From an uncultured Hyphomicrobiales bacterium (lineage in GTDB: Bacteria; Pseudomonadota; Alphaproteobacteria; Rhizobiales; Beijerinckiaceae), in assembly GCA_903931945.1 (NCBI GenBank), contig CAIZEI010000098.1, positions 1-64,000 of the forward strand: DNA of 64,000 bases, in the 5' to 3' direction. Below, piece after piece: positions 8,417 through 17,482 of the stretch. The notes under the pieces were generated by a model. It ran no database searches. It was not told where the DNA came from and worked only from the letters and a program-made list of their open reading frames with translations. Made by a program: the position numbers and the translations under genes. Numbering within the stretch: position 1 is the stretch's first letter; the number at the start of each line of letters is the position of its first letter.

Positions 8417-9199
8417 CTATCCTCGCTCCCGCGCGCTGTCGTGCCAGCGCGCCAGCAACAACCAGGAAATCCCCGAGAAAAATGCGAAAATCAGAATGCC
8501 GGTGATCGATATCAGCGTCAGCGCGGCAAACATCCGCGGGATATTCAGGCGGAAGCCCGCCTCGACAATGCGATAGGCTAGGCCCGATCCCTGTCCCGCC
8601 GAGCCCGCTGCAATCTCCGCCACAATGGCGCCGATCAGCGCGAGTCCCCCTGCAATCCGCAATCCGCCGAGAAAATAGGGCAGGGCCGCCGGCAGGCGCA
8701 GAAAGATCAACTGCTGGAACCGCGACGCGCGATAGAGATCGAACAGATCGACCAGATTATGATCGGTCGAGGCAAGGCCGAGCGCTGTGTTCGAGAGAAT
8801 CGGAAAAAAGGCGACAACAAAGGCGCAGACCAGCACGGCTGTTCCCGGATCGAGATAAACGAGAAGCAGCGGGGCGATGGCGACAATCGGCGTCACCTGC
8901 ATCACGACCGCGAAGGGGAAGAACGAGCGTTCGACCCAGCGCCATTGCGCGAAGGCCAGCGCCAGGACAACGCCGCCAAAAACGGCGGCGCTCAGCGCCT
9001 CAAAGGTGATGCTCAGGGTCACAAGCATCGAAGCCGACAAAGTGTCCCAATCCTTCACGAGCGTCGTCGCGATCAGCGAAGGCGCAGGGAGGATATAGGG
9101 CGGGATCGCCCTGTACCGGACGACGAATTCCCAAAGGCCGAGCATGGCGGCGAAGACAATGGCCGGCGGCGCCCAGTTCAGCAGGCGATCACGGTTCAT
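8417..9199 (-). CDS. ABC transporter permease, NitT/TauT (SsuC-like) family
   Basis: The protein has about six membrane helices. The BPD_transp_1 coupling loop is recognisable in the stretch DLFDLYRASRFQQLIFLRLPAALPYFLGGLRIAGG, where the core EAA-like signal is LRLPAALPYFLGGLRIA. The ORF track extends upstream to 9385, but I place the start at ATG 9199 (MNRDRLLNWAPP), giving 260 residues. That is the usual length for SsuC/TauC/ThiX permeases, and it overlaps the ATPase stop by 11 bases as expected in a coupled operon. With the ATPase and the THI5-like binding protein it forms a complete importer, probably for an organosulfonate, pyrimidine-like or aromatic compound. Confidence 0.88.
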   Translation of the reverse strand: MNRDRLLNWAPPAIVFAAMLGLWEFVVRYRAIPPYILPAPSLIATTLVKDWDTLSASMLVTLSITFEALSAAVFGGVVLALAFAQWRWVERSFFPFAVVMQVTPIVAIAPLLLVYLDPGTAVLVCAFVVAFFPILSNTALGLASTDHNLVDLFDLYRASRFQQLIFLRLPAALPYFLGGLRIAGGLALIGAIVAEIAAGSAGQGSGLAYRIVEAGFRLNIPRMFAALTLISITGILIFAFFSGISWLLLARWHDSARERG

Positions 9200-9962
9200 G
9201 GCGTGATCGCCCGTTTGAGCCGCCATGCAACGCTGCTGAAGCGCGGCGGCAATAATCTCCATATGCCGCGGACAATCGGAATTCCTCATCGCGCGCGGCG
9301 GGCTCCGAAATATCGATGGTCTCGGCGACCCGGCCCGGCCGCCCGGAAAAAACTGCGATGCGTGTAGACATGAAGGCACTCTCATAGACCGAATGCGTGA
9401 CGAAAATCACAGTGGTTTTGAGTTCGGATTTCAATCGCAGCAGATCGTTGTTGAGTTTAAGTCGCGTGATTTCATCAAGCGCGGCGAATGGTTCGTCCAT
9501 GAGCAACAGTCCAGGACGCGAAACCAGCGCGCGAGCAATCGAGACGCGCATTTTCATGCCGCCAGAGAGTTCGCGCGGGTAGGCCTTTTCGAATCCGGTC
9601 AGGCCCACCATCCCAAGCGCTTCGGCAATGGGCTTTTGGGCTGCAGCGCGCGCGACGCCACGCAGGCGCAGCGGTAGATAGACGTTGCGCCAGACATCGG
9701 CCCAGGGCATGAGCGTGGGATCCTGAAACACAAAGCCGACGCCGGGCCGCTCTGTTTGGCCCCAGTCGATCTGACCCTGTGTTGGCGCCGTCAATCCGGC
9801 GATTATCCGCAAAGCTGTCGATTTGCCGCAGCCAGATGGCCCGAGCAGGCTCAGGAATTCGCCAGTCCGCACATCAAGATAGAGGTCCTTGAGCGCAGTC
9901 ACGCCCGTGGTGAAAGATTTACCAACGCCTGTCAGCCGGACAAGCGGCGCGCCCGCCGACAT
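9189..9962 (-). CDS. ABC transporter ATP-binding protein, NitT/TauT family
   Basis: The 257-residue ATPase contains Walker A LLGPSGCGKSTALR, the Q-loop in VGFVFQDPTLMPWADV, the signature ELSGGMKMRVSIARAL, Walker B LLLMDEPFAALDE and the H-loop VIFVTHSVYESAF. These are typical of SsuB/TauB/ThiZ. It energises uptake with the permease at 8417-9199 and the binding protein at 9963-10973. The start codon lies directly next to the stop of the binding-protein gene, and the three are evidently co-transcribed leftward. Confidence 0.92.
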   Translation of the reverse strand: MSAGAPLVRLTGVGKSFTTGVTALKDLYLDVRTGEFLSLLGPSGCGKSTALRIIAGLTAPTQGQIDWGQTERPGVGFVFQDPTLMPWADVWRNVYLPLRLRGVARAAAQKPIAEALGMVGLTGFEKAYPRELSGGMKMRVSIARALVSRPGLLLMDEPFAALDEITRLKLNNDLLRLKSELKTTVIFVTHSVYESAFMSTRIAVFSGRPGRVAETIDISEPAARDEEFRLSAAYGDYCRRASAALHGGSNGRSRHEP

Positions 9963-10973
9963 TCAGTTTTTAGGCCTGAGGTCGAGCCCGACCTTTTTAT
10001 TGATGAACCTGAGTTCGTAGGATTTGCGGTAATCAAGATCCGCTTTGACGATTTTCGCCTGAACCATCTTGTCGAAAAACGCCTTCATGCGGACGTCGGT
10101 CATGGCGCCAATGCCAAGGGTCAGGGAATCCCCGGAATCGACGATGCCATATTCCTTCATTTTGGCGATGGAATAGGCAATCTGGTCGTCGCGAATATCC
10201 GGATTGTCTTTCTTGATCGCTGCATTGGCGGCTGCGTTGTCGCCATAGATGTAATTGTACCAGCCGATGGCCGAGGCATCGACAAAGCGCTGCACAAGAT
10301 CGGGGTTTTTCTCGATCGTCTCCCGCCGCGCTTCAATGGTGGTGGAATAGGAATCGTAGCCATGATCGGCGAGCAGGAACACATTAGGTTTGAAACCTGC
10401 CTGTCGCGCGATTTCATAGGGCTCGGATGTGAGATAGCCCTGCTGGATTGAATTCTTGTCGGCGATAAACGGCGCCGCGTTGAACGTATAAGGCTTGACC
10501 TTCTCTTCCCGGAAGCCATAGGCGAGCTTCAGCCATTGATAGACCGAAACAAGATTTTCCTTGCCAATGAAAGCTGTTGCTTTCGGCAGGTCCTCGAACC
10601 TGTCGAGCCCGACGCCAGGATGCGACATCAGGATCACCGGGTCTTTCTGGAACAACGACACGATCGCCAGAGTCGGCACGCCCTGTTCGACAGCCGTCAG
10701 CGCCTGGATCATGTTGGCGCCCATATAAAACTCGATCTTGCCGGTCGCCAGCAGCAGGCCATTGTTGGCTTGCGGGCCGCCAGGCAAGATTTTTACTTCG
10801 AGGCCGTATCTGGCGTAAGTGCCGTCGACGACGGCCTGATAGAAGCCGCCATGTTCGGCTTCGGCGAGCCAGTTCGTGCCGAAGGTCACCTTGTCGGCGG
10901 CAAAGGCCGCGATACTGGAACCGAGCAGGACGCAAGCGCTGACTGCTGCGGAAAACAGGTGTGATGCTGACAT
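9963..10973 (-). CDS. NMT1/THI5-like ABC transporter substrate-binding protein
   Basis: I choose ATG 10973 (MSASHLFSAAVSACVLLGSS), which gives a normal Sec signal peptide ending near IAAFA-ADKVTF; the longer track ORF begins at 11060. The mature 336-residue precursor has TNWLAEAEHGGFYQAVVDGTY and GLEVKILPGGPQ, characteristic of the NMT1/THI5-like periplasmic binding fold used in ThiY, SsuA and TauA-type importers. It should capture the ligand for the ATPase and permease that follow. The family binds pyrimidines, sulfonates, nitrate or aromatics, and the sequence does not single one out. It follows the second Bug gene by 93 bases in the same direction. Confidence 0.87.
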   Translation of the reverse strand: MSASHLFSAAVSACVLLGSSIAAFAADKVTFGTNWLAEAEHGGFYQAVVDGTYARYGLEVKILPGGPQANNGLLLATGKIEFYMGANMIQALTAVEQGVPTLAIVSLFQKDPVILMSHPGVGLDRFEDLPKATAFIGKENLVSVYQWLKLAYGFREEKVKPYTFNAAPFIADKNSIQQGYLTSEPYEIARQAGFKPNVFLLADHGYDSYSTTIEARRETIEKNPDLVQRFVDASAIGWYNYIYGDNAAANAAIKKDNPDIRDDQIAYSIAKMKEYGIVDSGDSLTLGIGAMTDVRMKAFFDKMVQAKIVKADLDYRKSYELRFINKKVGLDLRPKN

Positions 10974-11066
10974 GATCGCCCCCAGGCCGATGCGGGCCCC
11001 CGGTGTAAAAGATAGCTCTTTTTCGCGGATTGCCATCGCGGTGGCAAGGGGCCTGCTCAAAACCGC

Positions 11067-12083
11067 CTATTTAAAACCCTTGATTGTCAGATCGACAATC
11101 TCGGGCGGGGTTTTTGCTATGGCGTCCGAATAGCCCTGCACAATTGCGCCGGTCGTCGGGTCGAGTTCGAGCCTGCGTTGCTGGGCTATGGCAATCATCG
11201 AGGGGTCCTTGACCATGCCGTCGAAAATATCGCGCAGATAGGCGATGCGCTCGGGCGGAACGCCGGGCGGGGCCATCAGCGCACGACCGATCATCGCTCC
11301 AGCGGACGCAAACTCGACCGCATTGCGCGAGGCCGGATCGTCGACCAATTCCTGCAACAGGGGGACATCGGGGATTTCGCGATGGCGTTTGAGCCCCGCC
11401 TGAGCGACGGGGACGAGATCGCCATCGTCGAGCTGGCGCTGGGATGTGACGCGCCAGGAGTTCCATGCCGAAGAGACGAGATCGATCTCGCCGCGCTCAA
11501 GCGCGACCGCATATTCATTCGCGCCGGGATAGCCGCAAATCATCCTGAATTTAAACCCGCCAAAGGCCTTCAGAAGCGCTGGATATTGATAGCTCTGAGC
11601 GGTTGCGCCAGTGCAGCCGACGATGGTTTCCTGGCGTTTCATGTCAGCAATCGTTTGGGAGGGCGAATTGCGTCGCCGAACGAGCGCCGAATTGGCTGAA
11701 GCAAAAGACCCGATGTAGCGGAAGTTCCCGACATCCCATTTGCCGATGTCAGGATCCATCAACTGGGTGTTGCCGATGGTTTCAGGCAGAACTGCAAGCT
11801 CCAGCCCATCGCGGGGCGCCTGTGCGTAGAACCAGCTTGTTGCGGTCAGCCCACCGCCACCGGGTTTGTTTTCAACGATGACGGATTTGACGCCGGGCAG
11901 ACGCGCCGCCAGCATATCCGCCGCCAGACGCGCATAAAAATCATAGGAACCGCCGGGAGGATGGCCGACCAGAACGCGAATGATCTTGTCCTTGTAGAAG
12001 GTCTCGGGCGAAACGCCCTGCGCGAGCGCCGCATTTGCGGGAATCGTAAACGCGAGCGCCGTGAAGGCGGCAATGGTTCTCAT
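11067..12083 (-). CDS. Bug/TctC-family periplasmic solute-binding protein
   Basis: This 338-residue protein has a Sec signal (MRTIAAFTALAFTIPANAALAQG) followed by FYKDKIIRVLVGHPPGGSYDFYAR and VIVENKPGGGGLTATSWFYAQAP. These are the beta-strand and proline-glycine loop motifs of the divergent Bug subgroup whose first loop reads GGSYDFY. The same loop variant occurs in the Bug genes at 26586 and 54209, so the three are close paralogues and differ from the one at 7351. Its ATG overlaps the stop of the upstream gene (12080-12985) by four bases, so it is coupled to the 4,5-dihydroxyphthalate decarboxylase-like protein. No tctAB partner is present. Confidence 0.88.
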   Translation of the reverse strand: MRTIAAFTALAFTIPANAALAQGVSPETFYKDKIIRVLVGHPPGGSYDFYARLAADMLAARLPGVKSVIVENKPGGGGLTATSWFYAQAPRDGLELAVLPETIGNTQLMDPDIGKWDVGNFRYIGSFASANSALVRRRNSPSQTIADMKRQETIVGCTGATAQSYQYPALLKAFGGFKFRMICGYPGANEYAVALERGEIDLVSSAWNSWRVTSQRQLDDGDLVPVAQAGLKRHREIPDVPLLQELVDDPASRNAVEFASAGAMIGRALMAPPGVPPERIAYLRDIFDGMVKDPSMIAIAQQRRLELDPTTGAIVQGYSDAIAKTPPEIVDLTIKGFK

Positions 12084-12985
12084 GTGCGGGTCTTTTCAAT
12101 CGCGCGCCACGGCGCAAACAATTCTTCGACGCTGAACGTGCGTGGAATGATCTGCTGCTCTGCGGCAAGCTCGATGGCAAGTTCAAGCGATGGCGCGATG
12201 GCGTCAATCCCCATCGGCTTCATGTCGGGGCCAGATTGCGGTCCGGCCATGTCTTTGGACTGGCGCAGCAGATCGTAAAGCTCAAGGATAAGGTCCGGAC
12301 GGGTCTGCGCAAGCTGCTGCGTCACGACAAGCATATGATTGATCGGGATGAGGCCGGTCGCCGCCTGCCATGCGGGGCCAGCCTGCGCCGCATTGGGGAT
12401 AACAGGCGCAACGCAGGGGTCCGATGGCAGATCATTGCCCAGAATGGCCGCGTCAACCTCGCCATTCATGAACATTGAAATCAGCGTGGCCCCTGGAGCT
12501 GCGCGGCGCACGAAAGCGGGTTCGCGATATTCGGAGAGATGCGCGCCTTCGGTGATAATCCAGTCGACCGAATCGATTTTCAATCCATGTTCGCGCATCA
12601 GGATGTTGCGAACCCAGGCGCCGGTCGTCTGGGTATAGGCGCGGACACCGATCTTCTTGCCCGCAAGATCGCCGGGCGTCATCGAGGCATGAACGTTTTT
12701 ATTGTAGACAATGCAGACATGCTGGTGGCGCGCGGCGAGCACGACAGGCAGGAGGACGATCGGCTTGCCATAGGCAAATGCCTGCAAAAAAGTGAAAACA
12801 GCCATCTCGCACACGTCGTAGATCTGTTTTTGCGCCATCGGCGCGAATGCGTGATGGATGGGTTCGACCTCGACAAAATCAAATTTCATTTTCGGCGAAA
12901 CAACCTTGCCCGATAGCAATGGCCGTGTCGTGGGATATGCCATCATAGCCGTGCGCAGCACGGGTGGTTGCAATGCGCCAGTCAT
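12080..12985 (-). CDS. 4,5-dihydroxyphthalate decarboxylase-like (periplasmic-binding-fold) protein
   Basis: The 301-residue protein resembles the Pht5/4,5-dihydroxyphthalate decarboxylase group. TRPLLSGKVVSPKMKFDFVEVEP is followed by QIYDVCEMAVFTFLQAFAYGKP and LLPVVLAARHQHVCIVYNKN, then DLAGKKIGVRAYTQTTGAWVRN. The fold is that of type-2 periplasmic binding proteins, but there is no signal peptide, so it would act in the cytoplasm as an enzyme. It sits seven bases after the amidohydrolase gene and is coupled by ATGA to the Bug gene. Many family members are named only by similarity, so decarboxylase activity on a phthalate-like acid is a hypothesis supported by the catabolic neighbours. Confidence 0.75.
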   Translation of the reverse strand: MTGALQPPVLRTAMMAYPTTRPLLSGKVVSPKMKFDFVEVEPIHHAFAPMAQKQIYDVCEMAVFTFLQAFAYGKPIVLLPVVLAARHQHVCIVYNKNVHASMTPGDLAGKKIGVRAYTQTTGAWVRNILMREHGLKIDSVDWIITEGAHLSEYREPAFVRRAAPGATLISMFMNGEVDAAILGNDLPSDPCVAPVIPNAAQAGPAWQAATGLIPINHMLVVTQQLAQTRPDLILELYDLLRQSKDMAGPQSGPDMKPMGIDAIAPSLELAIELAAEQQIIPRTFSVEELFAPWRAIEKTRT

Positions 12986-12992
12986 ATCGAGC

Positions 12993-13838
12993 TCATTTCA
13001 GACAGGGGTAAAGCCGTTCAGCGGTGCCAGCCAGGATCATCGCCTGATCGGCAGGATCGAGGACGCTCAGAACATGCAGCGTTTCTTTGAGGATGTGCGG
13101 AAGGGTTGCTGCATGGGCTGGAAAATTCGAGCCCCACAGGATGCGCGAGGCGCCAAACGCCGCAACAAGCTTCGGCATGAAGGTGCCGGGAGTCGCAAGG
13201 CCGCTCTGGCAATGTTCGACAGTGCGGCTGGTAAGTTTCAGATAAATGCTTTTATGTTGCGCCAATCCAAACAAGCTCTCGGCTTTGGCGTAGGGGGGGC
13301 CATCGGCGATGACAGGACGCGCCAGATGATCCAGCAAAAAGAGCGTTTCCGGGAACCGCGCGACAATTTTGAGCAGTAAAGGGATCCCCTCCGCTGTCAT
13401 CTGTACGGCAATCGGCAGACGCATCCGACCCGCTTTTTCCCAAACCGGATAGGCCCTTTCATCGTCAAGCCAGGTCTGCTGGCCCGGCATGGTGCTGCCA
13501 GTCGTAAACACCCGCATTCCCGTCATGCCGCGCCCCGTCCAGCTATCCATCCTGGCAAGCGCATCGGGCTCGAGCGGATCGAGCGAAAAAACGCCTGTGA
13601 AGCGCTGCGGAAACCGCGCGATGGAATCCGCCAGATAGGAGCAGTCGTGGCCATAGGCGGTTGACGCCTGCACAACCGCCGCCCTGGCGACGCCCGCCTC
13701 ATCCATGGCCGCGAGCAATTGTTCCGGCGTTGTCGGGCGTTCCGAAGACCAGTCGGATTGCTGACCGCCGATCGGCGCAAGCGGATAGCGCACGCGGTCA
13801 GGCGAAACAACATGACAATGGGTATCGATCACTCTCAT
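12993..13838 (-). CDS. Amidohydrolase-2 family metal-dependent hydrolase (TIM barrel)
   Basis: I place the start at ATG 13838 (MRVIDTHCHVV), giving 281 residues. The track ORF runs 72 codons further upstream with no family match. DTHCHV at the N-terminus is the metal-binding HxH of the amidohydrolase superfamily. Further landmarks are RAAVVQASTAYGHDCSYLADSI, FLLDHLARP (conserved His) and ILWGSNFP (the late conserved acidic position of related enzymes is replaced by Asn here). Related enzymes include 2-pyrone-4,6-dicarboxylate lactonase and L-fuconolactonase. It is the first gene of a leftward operon with a decarboxylase-like protein and transport genes, so hydrolysis of a lactone or amide in aromatic-acid breakdown is plausible. 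The exact substrate is unknown. Confidence 0.82.
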   Translation of the reverse strand: MRVIDTHCHVVSPDRVRYPLAPIGGQQSDWSSERPTTPEQLLAAMDEAGVARAAVVQASTAYGHDCSYLADSIARFPQRFTGVFSLDPLEPDALARMDSWTGRGMTGMRVFTTGSTMPGQQTWLDDERAYPVWEKAGRMRLPIAVQMTAEGIPLLLKIVARFPETLFLLDHLARPVIADGPPYAKAESLFGLAQHKSIYLKLTSRTVEHCQSGLATPGTFMPKLVAAFGASRILWGSNFPAHAATLPHILKETLHVLSVLDPADQAMILAGTAERLYPCLK

Positions 13839-14449
13839 AGCGGTCAGCTGCACATGGTTTCCTTTATCAATCCGACAATACCAGCATATCCACCCGGCAG
13901 GTAGAGCCAGAGGAGTTGGTTTTTGGGACAGTTTATAGCGGCAAAGCCGCATTGCTATCGTCGGCGAGCGTAATCGGCGGTCCTGCACCGGAGTGACATC
14001 GAACGTGATAGCAACGCGCGGCGGGGAGGAGTTGCTTCGGCGCGCCTTGCGCAATCCTGAAGTTCCAGAATCTGTTTGTCCTGATCGAAGGTGTGGGCGG
14101 TTCCTTTGCGAACTCCCCCGGTATGAGCGTCAACGTCAAGTCGAAAATGGTGGGCGACGCCCCGGTAACAATGCGTCGGATCCGGCCTCGCCGGCAAACG
14201 CCGCGACCGATCGGCAAGTCTTGATCCACATGGCGCGCTCCCCGCCTGAATTCATGCGTCGAATATTGCGCCTTGACCCCGCGCGGACAAAATTCCCTGC
14301 GCACTTTGTAGGGATGTTTTCATATTTTCGTGAGGTATGGATTAAATAATTCTATTATAGGTTGATTTATACTACTTAAGGTTGTATTATGAAGCGGTGG
14401 TCAAATCGCGTGGGCCCGGCGCCAGGGCATAGCCGATGTTTGGGAGCGT
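13839..14449. other. Gene-poor stretch with an AT-rich island
   Basis: These 611 bp contain no gene I can support. Overlapping short frames exist on both strands (for example 13933-14304 minus and 13993-14349 plus), but none shows a recognisable motif or a good ribosome-binding site. The right part, about 14310-14390, is unusually AT-rich for the window and could hold a promoter for the small membrane gene at 14450. The part nearest 13838 must contain the promoter of the leftward amidohydrolase operon. It may be the remains of decayed genes. Confidence 0.4.
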
Positions 14450-14704
14450 GTGGTGGACACCGTCAACACTGACCGATCTTCTTTCGCGTCCGACGAAGGA
14501 GTTGAAGACGCGGAACCCGCGAAAGCAGGGCTGGGCGGCAGATTTGGTCTCGCCTTCGCCACTCTCGCCTCCTCAATATTCTGGATCTCAATCAGTCTTT
14601 TTTCAGGATTCTGGTTCGCAGCCATATTTCTTGTTTCGCTGTTGGCCGTCCTGATTGCAGCAATTGCGCTTAATGCAGCGGTCTGGATTGATATCGATCG
14701 ATAA
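14450..14704 (+). CDS. Small two-helix membrane protein, hypothetical
   Basis: The 84-residue ORF starts at GTG 14450 or, better spaced from the GGGAG site at 14442, at GTG 14453. An acidic, soluble N-terminal 25 residues is followed by two closely spaced hydrophobic stretches (FGLAFATLASSIFWISISLF and FAAIFLVSLLAVLIAAIAL) joined by a short turn, and then an acidic tail (DIDR). It looks like a small inner-membrane protein. I do not recognise a family. It lies after an AT-rich stretch and upstream of the exported protein at 14874. Confidence 0.5.
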   Translation: MVDTVNTDRSSFASDEGVEDAEPAKAGLGGRFGLAFATLASSIFWISISLFSGFWFAAIFLVSLLAVLIAAIALNAAVWIDIDR

Positions 14705-14873
14705 CTATATGCTCCGACTGAGCATAATACGCGCGCGTCGCTTGCATTATGTGCGGCCGCCGCCAAAATTATGCGCCAATTTGCCCTTAAATGTCCTTGT
14801 TTTTCTAGACCAATACGCGCTATTGTGCGATGCACAAATTTGGCGCCTGCGCAGCCCGTTCGAGGAGACCGGA

Positions 14874-15377
14874 ATGAAAGCCTTCTTGTTTGCCGCTCTC
14901 ATTGCCTTCGCGGTCCCGCTGGCTGCCCATTCCAAGGACTATCCGCTCCCTGACGCTGAACCGATGGCAGCCATTTCGCTCCCTGATTCGTGGGATGTGG
15001 ATGATCTTGACGACGGAATCGAAGCGGTCTCCAAGGACGAACTGGTTTATGTCGCAGTCGAGACAGCTGATGCCATCGACGCCAGGGCTGCGACAACGGC
15101 GGCGTATTCGTTCTTCGACGATAAGGGTATTGTCATCGACAAGGCGTCGTTTCGGCAAAGCGATATTGAGGTCAATGGCTTTTCCGGTTTCCAGCTGTTC
15201 TTTGAAGGCCGTGACGAAGACGGCCCAACCAGGGTCAGCGTCACGGTCTTGCCGGTCGGGGAGACCGGCGCTGTCATGATCACATATTGGGCCTCCGAGG
15301 ATGGCGAAAAGAGCAATCCCGATGGATTGATGAATATCGTCAACTCAGTTCAGGCGAGAGCCAGGACAGGTCAATAA
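14874..15377 (+). CDS. Small exported protein, hypothetical
   Basis: I choose ATG 14874 (preceded by GAGGAG) over the longer track ORF, because it gives a clear Sec signal peptide (MKAFLFAALIAFAVPLAAHS) and a 167-residue product. The mature part is acidic and compact, with LPDSWDVDDLDDGIEAVSKDELVYVAVE, NGFSGFQLFFEGRDEDGPTRVSVTVLP and AVMITYWASEDGEK. The pattern resembles small periplasmic stress or PsbP-like proteins, but I cannot assign a family. It ends seven bases inside the convergent MDR dehydrogenase gene. Confidence 0.7.
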   Translation: MKAFLFAALIAFAVPLAAHSKDYPLPDAEPMAAISLPDSWDVDDLDDGIEAVSKDELVYVAVETADAIDARAATTAAYSFFDDKGIVIDKASFRQSDIEVNGFSGFQLFFEGRDEDGPTRVSVTVLPVGETGAVMITYWASEDGEKSNPDGLMNIVNSVQARARTGQ

Positions 15378-16348
15378 CGAACGATCGCGGTCAAGGCTGT
15401 CGCATCTGATGAAAACAGCTGCGGCAAAGCGGCTGGAAGATCGCAAAATTCGATATCTGGCGACAACAGCGCATCCAGCCGGTCGTCAGCGAGCAATGCC
15501 AGCGCTTTGACGAGCCGACGTTTGTGGCTCCAGCGTGGGCGTCGGGTGGGCGAGACTTCGCCGACCTGCGACGAGATCAGCCGCAGTCGCTGGCTGTGAA
15601 AGGCGCCGCCAAGCGCCAGAGGCGTTTGCCCTGCGCCATGCCAGCTTATCTCAACGACGCTTGCTTCACGGCCGGCTGCATTCAGCGCCAGCGCCAGGCC
15701 ATCTGCGGTTGCGCTGGCGTGAAAAACGACATCCGCGTTAGCGGGCGTCATTTCAGGACTGGCGAAGGCGGCGCCAAATTGCTTTGCAATAGCCGCACGC
15801 GACTGGTCGATATCAATGATTGTAACATCGGCGCCGGGCAGTCCGGCGGCAATATAAGCCGTCAGCAAACCGACGACGCCGGCGCCGATAATCACGATGC
15901 GGTCGCCTGGCCCTGCGCCAGAATCCCAAAGCGCATTCAGCGCGGTTTCCATATTCGCCGCGAGCGTTGCCCGCCGCAGAGGCAGCCCCTCTGGTAGCGG
16001 CGTAAGCGCCTTTACAGGAGCGAAAAAATAATCCTGATGCGGGTGCAGACAAAAAACCGCTTTGCCCCCAAGTTCAGCCGGTCCATCCTCGACCAGGCCC
16101 ACCGCGCAATAGCCGTATTTCACTGGATACGGGAAATCGCCGTCCTGCATGGGCGCGCGCATCCGCGCATATTCAGAAGGCGGGACGGAACCGGAAAAAA
16201 TCAACCTTTCAGTACCCCTGCTGACAGCGCTGAACGCCATCCGCACCAGCGCCTCATCCGCCGTTGCGCGTTCGATGGCGCTGTCTCGCAATTCAGCGCG
16301 GTCTGGCGCAATGTACCAGAGCGCGCGCGCCTGAATGCTGTCCGCCAC
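15371..16348 (-). CDS. MDR-superfamily (zinc-type alcohol dehydrogenase-like) oxidoreductase
   Basis: This 325-residue medium-chain dehydrogenase has the NAD(P)-binding Rossmann motif VIIGAGVVGLLTAYIAA, followed by ADVTIIDIDQSRAAIAKQFGA, whose acidic strand end favours NAD. The GroES-like N-terminal domain is present (PVKYGYCAVGLVEDGP), but the usual catalytic CGTD is replaced by SAVSRGTERLIFSG. The four structural cysteines are also absent, so zinc binding is doubtful. Similar proteins are annotated as zinc-binding dehydrogenases of unknown substrate. It begins with GTG and lies beside the exporter operon on the same strand, 12 bases after the permease stop in map order. Function beyond oxidoreductase is not assignable. 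Confidence 0.8.
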   Translation of the reverse strand: MADSIQARALWYIAPDRAELRDSAIERATADEALVRMAFSAVSRGTERLIFSGSVPPSEYARMRAPMQDGDFPYPVKYGYCAVGLVEDGPAELGGKAVFCLHPHQDYFFAPVKALTPLPEGLPLRRATLAANMETALNALWDSGAGPGDRIVIIGAGVVGLLTAYIAAGLPGADVTIIDIDQSRAAIAKQFGAAFASPEMTPANADVVFHASATADGLALALNAAGREASVVEISWHGAGQTPLALGGAFHSQRLRLISSQVGEVSPTRRPRWSHKRRLVKALALLADDRLDALLSPDIEFCDLPAALPQLFSSDATALTAIVRY

Positions 16349-16360
16349 GGCTTACCCCTT

Positions 16361-17482
16361 TTAATCCAGCGTTTGCCGGAAACGCCGCACCGCAACCAGC
16401 ATCGCGAACAGCATCAGTCCGACCAGCCACAATCCTTCGACGCGCATATCGTCCCATCCCGCGCCCTTCAGCATGATGCTGCGGACAATGCGGATATAAT
16501 GCGTCAGCGGCAGGCATTGGCCAAGCCATTGCGCCCAGTTTGGCATTCCGGAAAAGGGAAACGCAAAACCCGAAATGATAATGTTTGGCATGATGAACAT
16601 GATCGCCATTTGCATCGACTGCAACTGGTTCTGCGCGACGGTGGAGAAAGAATAGCCAATCGACAGATTGGCCGCGATGAAGAAGAAGGACATGATCGCC
16701 AGCAGCGTCAGGCTGCCCAGCATTGGCACCCCGAAAATATAATATCCCGCTGCAATAATCGCCGCGGTCTGGAGGAGACCCACCAGCAGATAGGGCGCGA
16801 TCTTGCCGAGCATGATCTCGACCGGACCGATCGGCATCGCCAGCAAGCTTTCCATTGTGCCGCGTTCAAGCTCGCGCGTGACCGAAAGCGATGTATAGAT
16901 CAGCATCGTCATGGTCAGGATTGTGCCGAGGAGACCGGGAACAATGTTGAGCTGCGAGGAACCCGCCGGATTGTAACGGGGATGCGCCCGCAATTCGAAC
17001 GTCGTAGCCTCGCTCGAACCGGGGATGAAACGGTCCCGCGTCAGCGCACTCGTGATAAATGCGTTGAGCGCGCTCATTGCCGATCCTGCCGCGATCGGAT
17101 CGGTTGCATCGGCGGCGACAAGGAGGGCCGGCGTTTCGCCGCGGCGCAGACTGCGCTCAAAATTGGCGGGTATTTCTATGGCGAACAGAACTTCGCCCGA
17201 TTGCAGAAGACGATCGAATTCCGCTTCATCGGCGACGACATGCCGGATATCGAAATAGTCGCTGTTGCGCATGGCGGCAAGAATCGAACGACCCGCATCG
17301 CTCGATTCCTGCACCAGGACAGCGGTCGGCAGATGTTTGGGATTGGTGTTGATCGCATAGGTGAACAGAAACAATTGCATCAGCGGCACGGTGATCATGG
17401 TCGTCAACGTGACCCGGTCGCGTTTGAGCTGGATGAATTCTTTCACCAGCATCGCCCAAAACCGGCTGACAGCGCCCATCAT
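16361..17482 (-). CDS. ABC-2 type exporter permease (YhhJ/YbhR-like)
   Basis: The 373-residue membrane protein has one N-terminal helix (VTLTTMITVPLMQLFLFTYAI), a large extracytoplasmic domain of about 150 residues (PTAVLVQESSDAGRSILAAM onward), and five C-terminal helices with ERGTMESLLAMPIGPVEIMLGKIAPY, the ABC-2 signature region. This architecture is that of YhhJ/YbhS/YbhR permeases, which export drugs or envelope compounds with a HlyD-type adaptor. Its ATG overlaps the ATPase stop (ATGA). Only one permease gene is present, whereas YbhGFSR has two, so a homodimer is expected. Confidence 0.9.
   Translation of the reverse strand: MMGAVSRFWAMLVKEFIQLKRDRVTLTTMITVPLMQLFLFTYAINTNPKHLPTAVLVQESSDAGRSILAAMRNSDYFDIRHVVADEAEFDRLLQSGEVLFAIEIPANFERSLRRGETPALLVAADATDPIAAGSAMSALNAFITSALTRDRFIPGSSEATTFELRAHPRYNPAGSSQLNIVPGLLGTILTMTMLIYTSLSVTRELERGTMESLLAMPIGPVEIMLGKIAPYLLVGLLQTAAIIAAGYYIFGVPMLGSLTLLAIMSFFFIAANLSIGYSFSTVAQNQLQSMQMAIMFIMPNIIISGFAFPFSGMPNWAQWLGQCLPLTHYIRIVRSIMLKGAGWDDMRVEGLWLVGLMLFAMLVAVRRFRQTLD

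Noticed and set aside
13933-14349. Possible gene or transposon remnant in the gap before 14450
   Set aside because: Several short frames on both strands, none with a recognisable motif, terminal repeat or ribosome-binding site.
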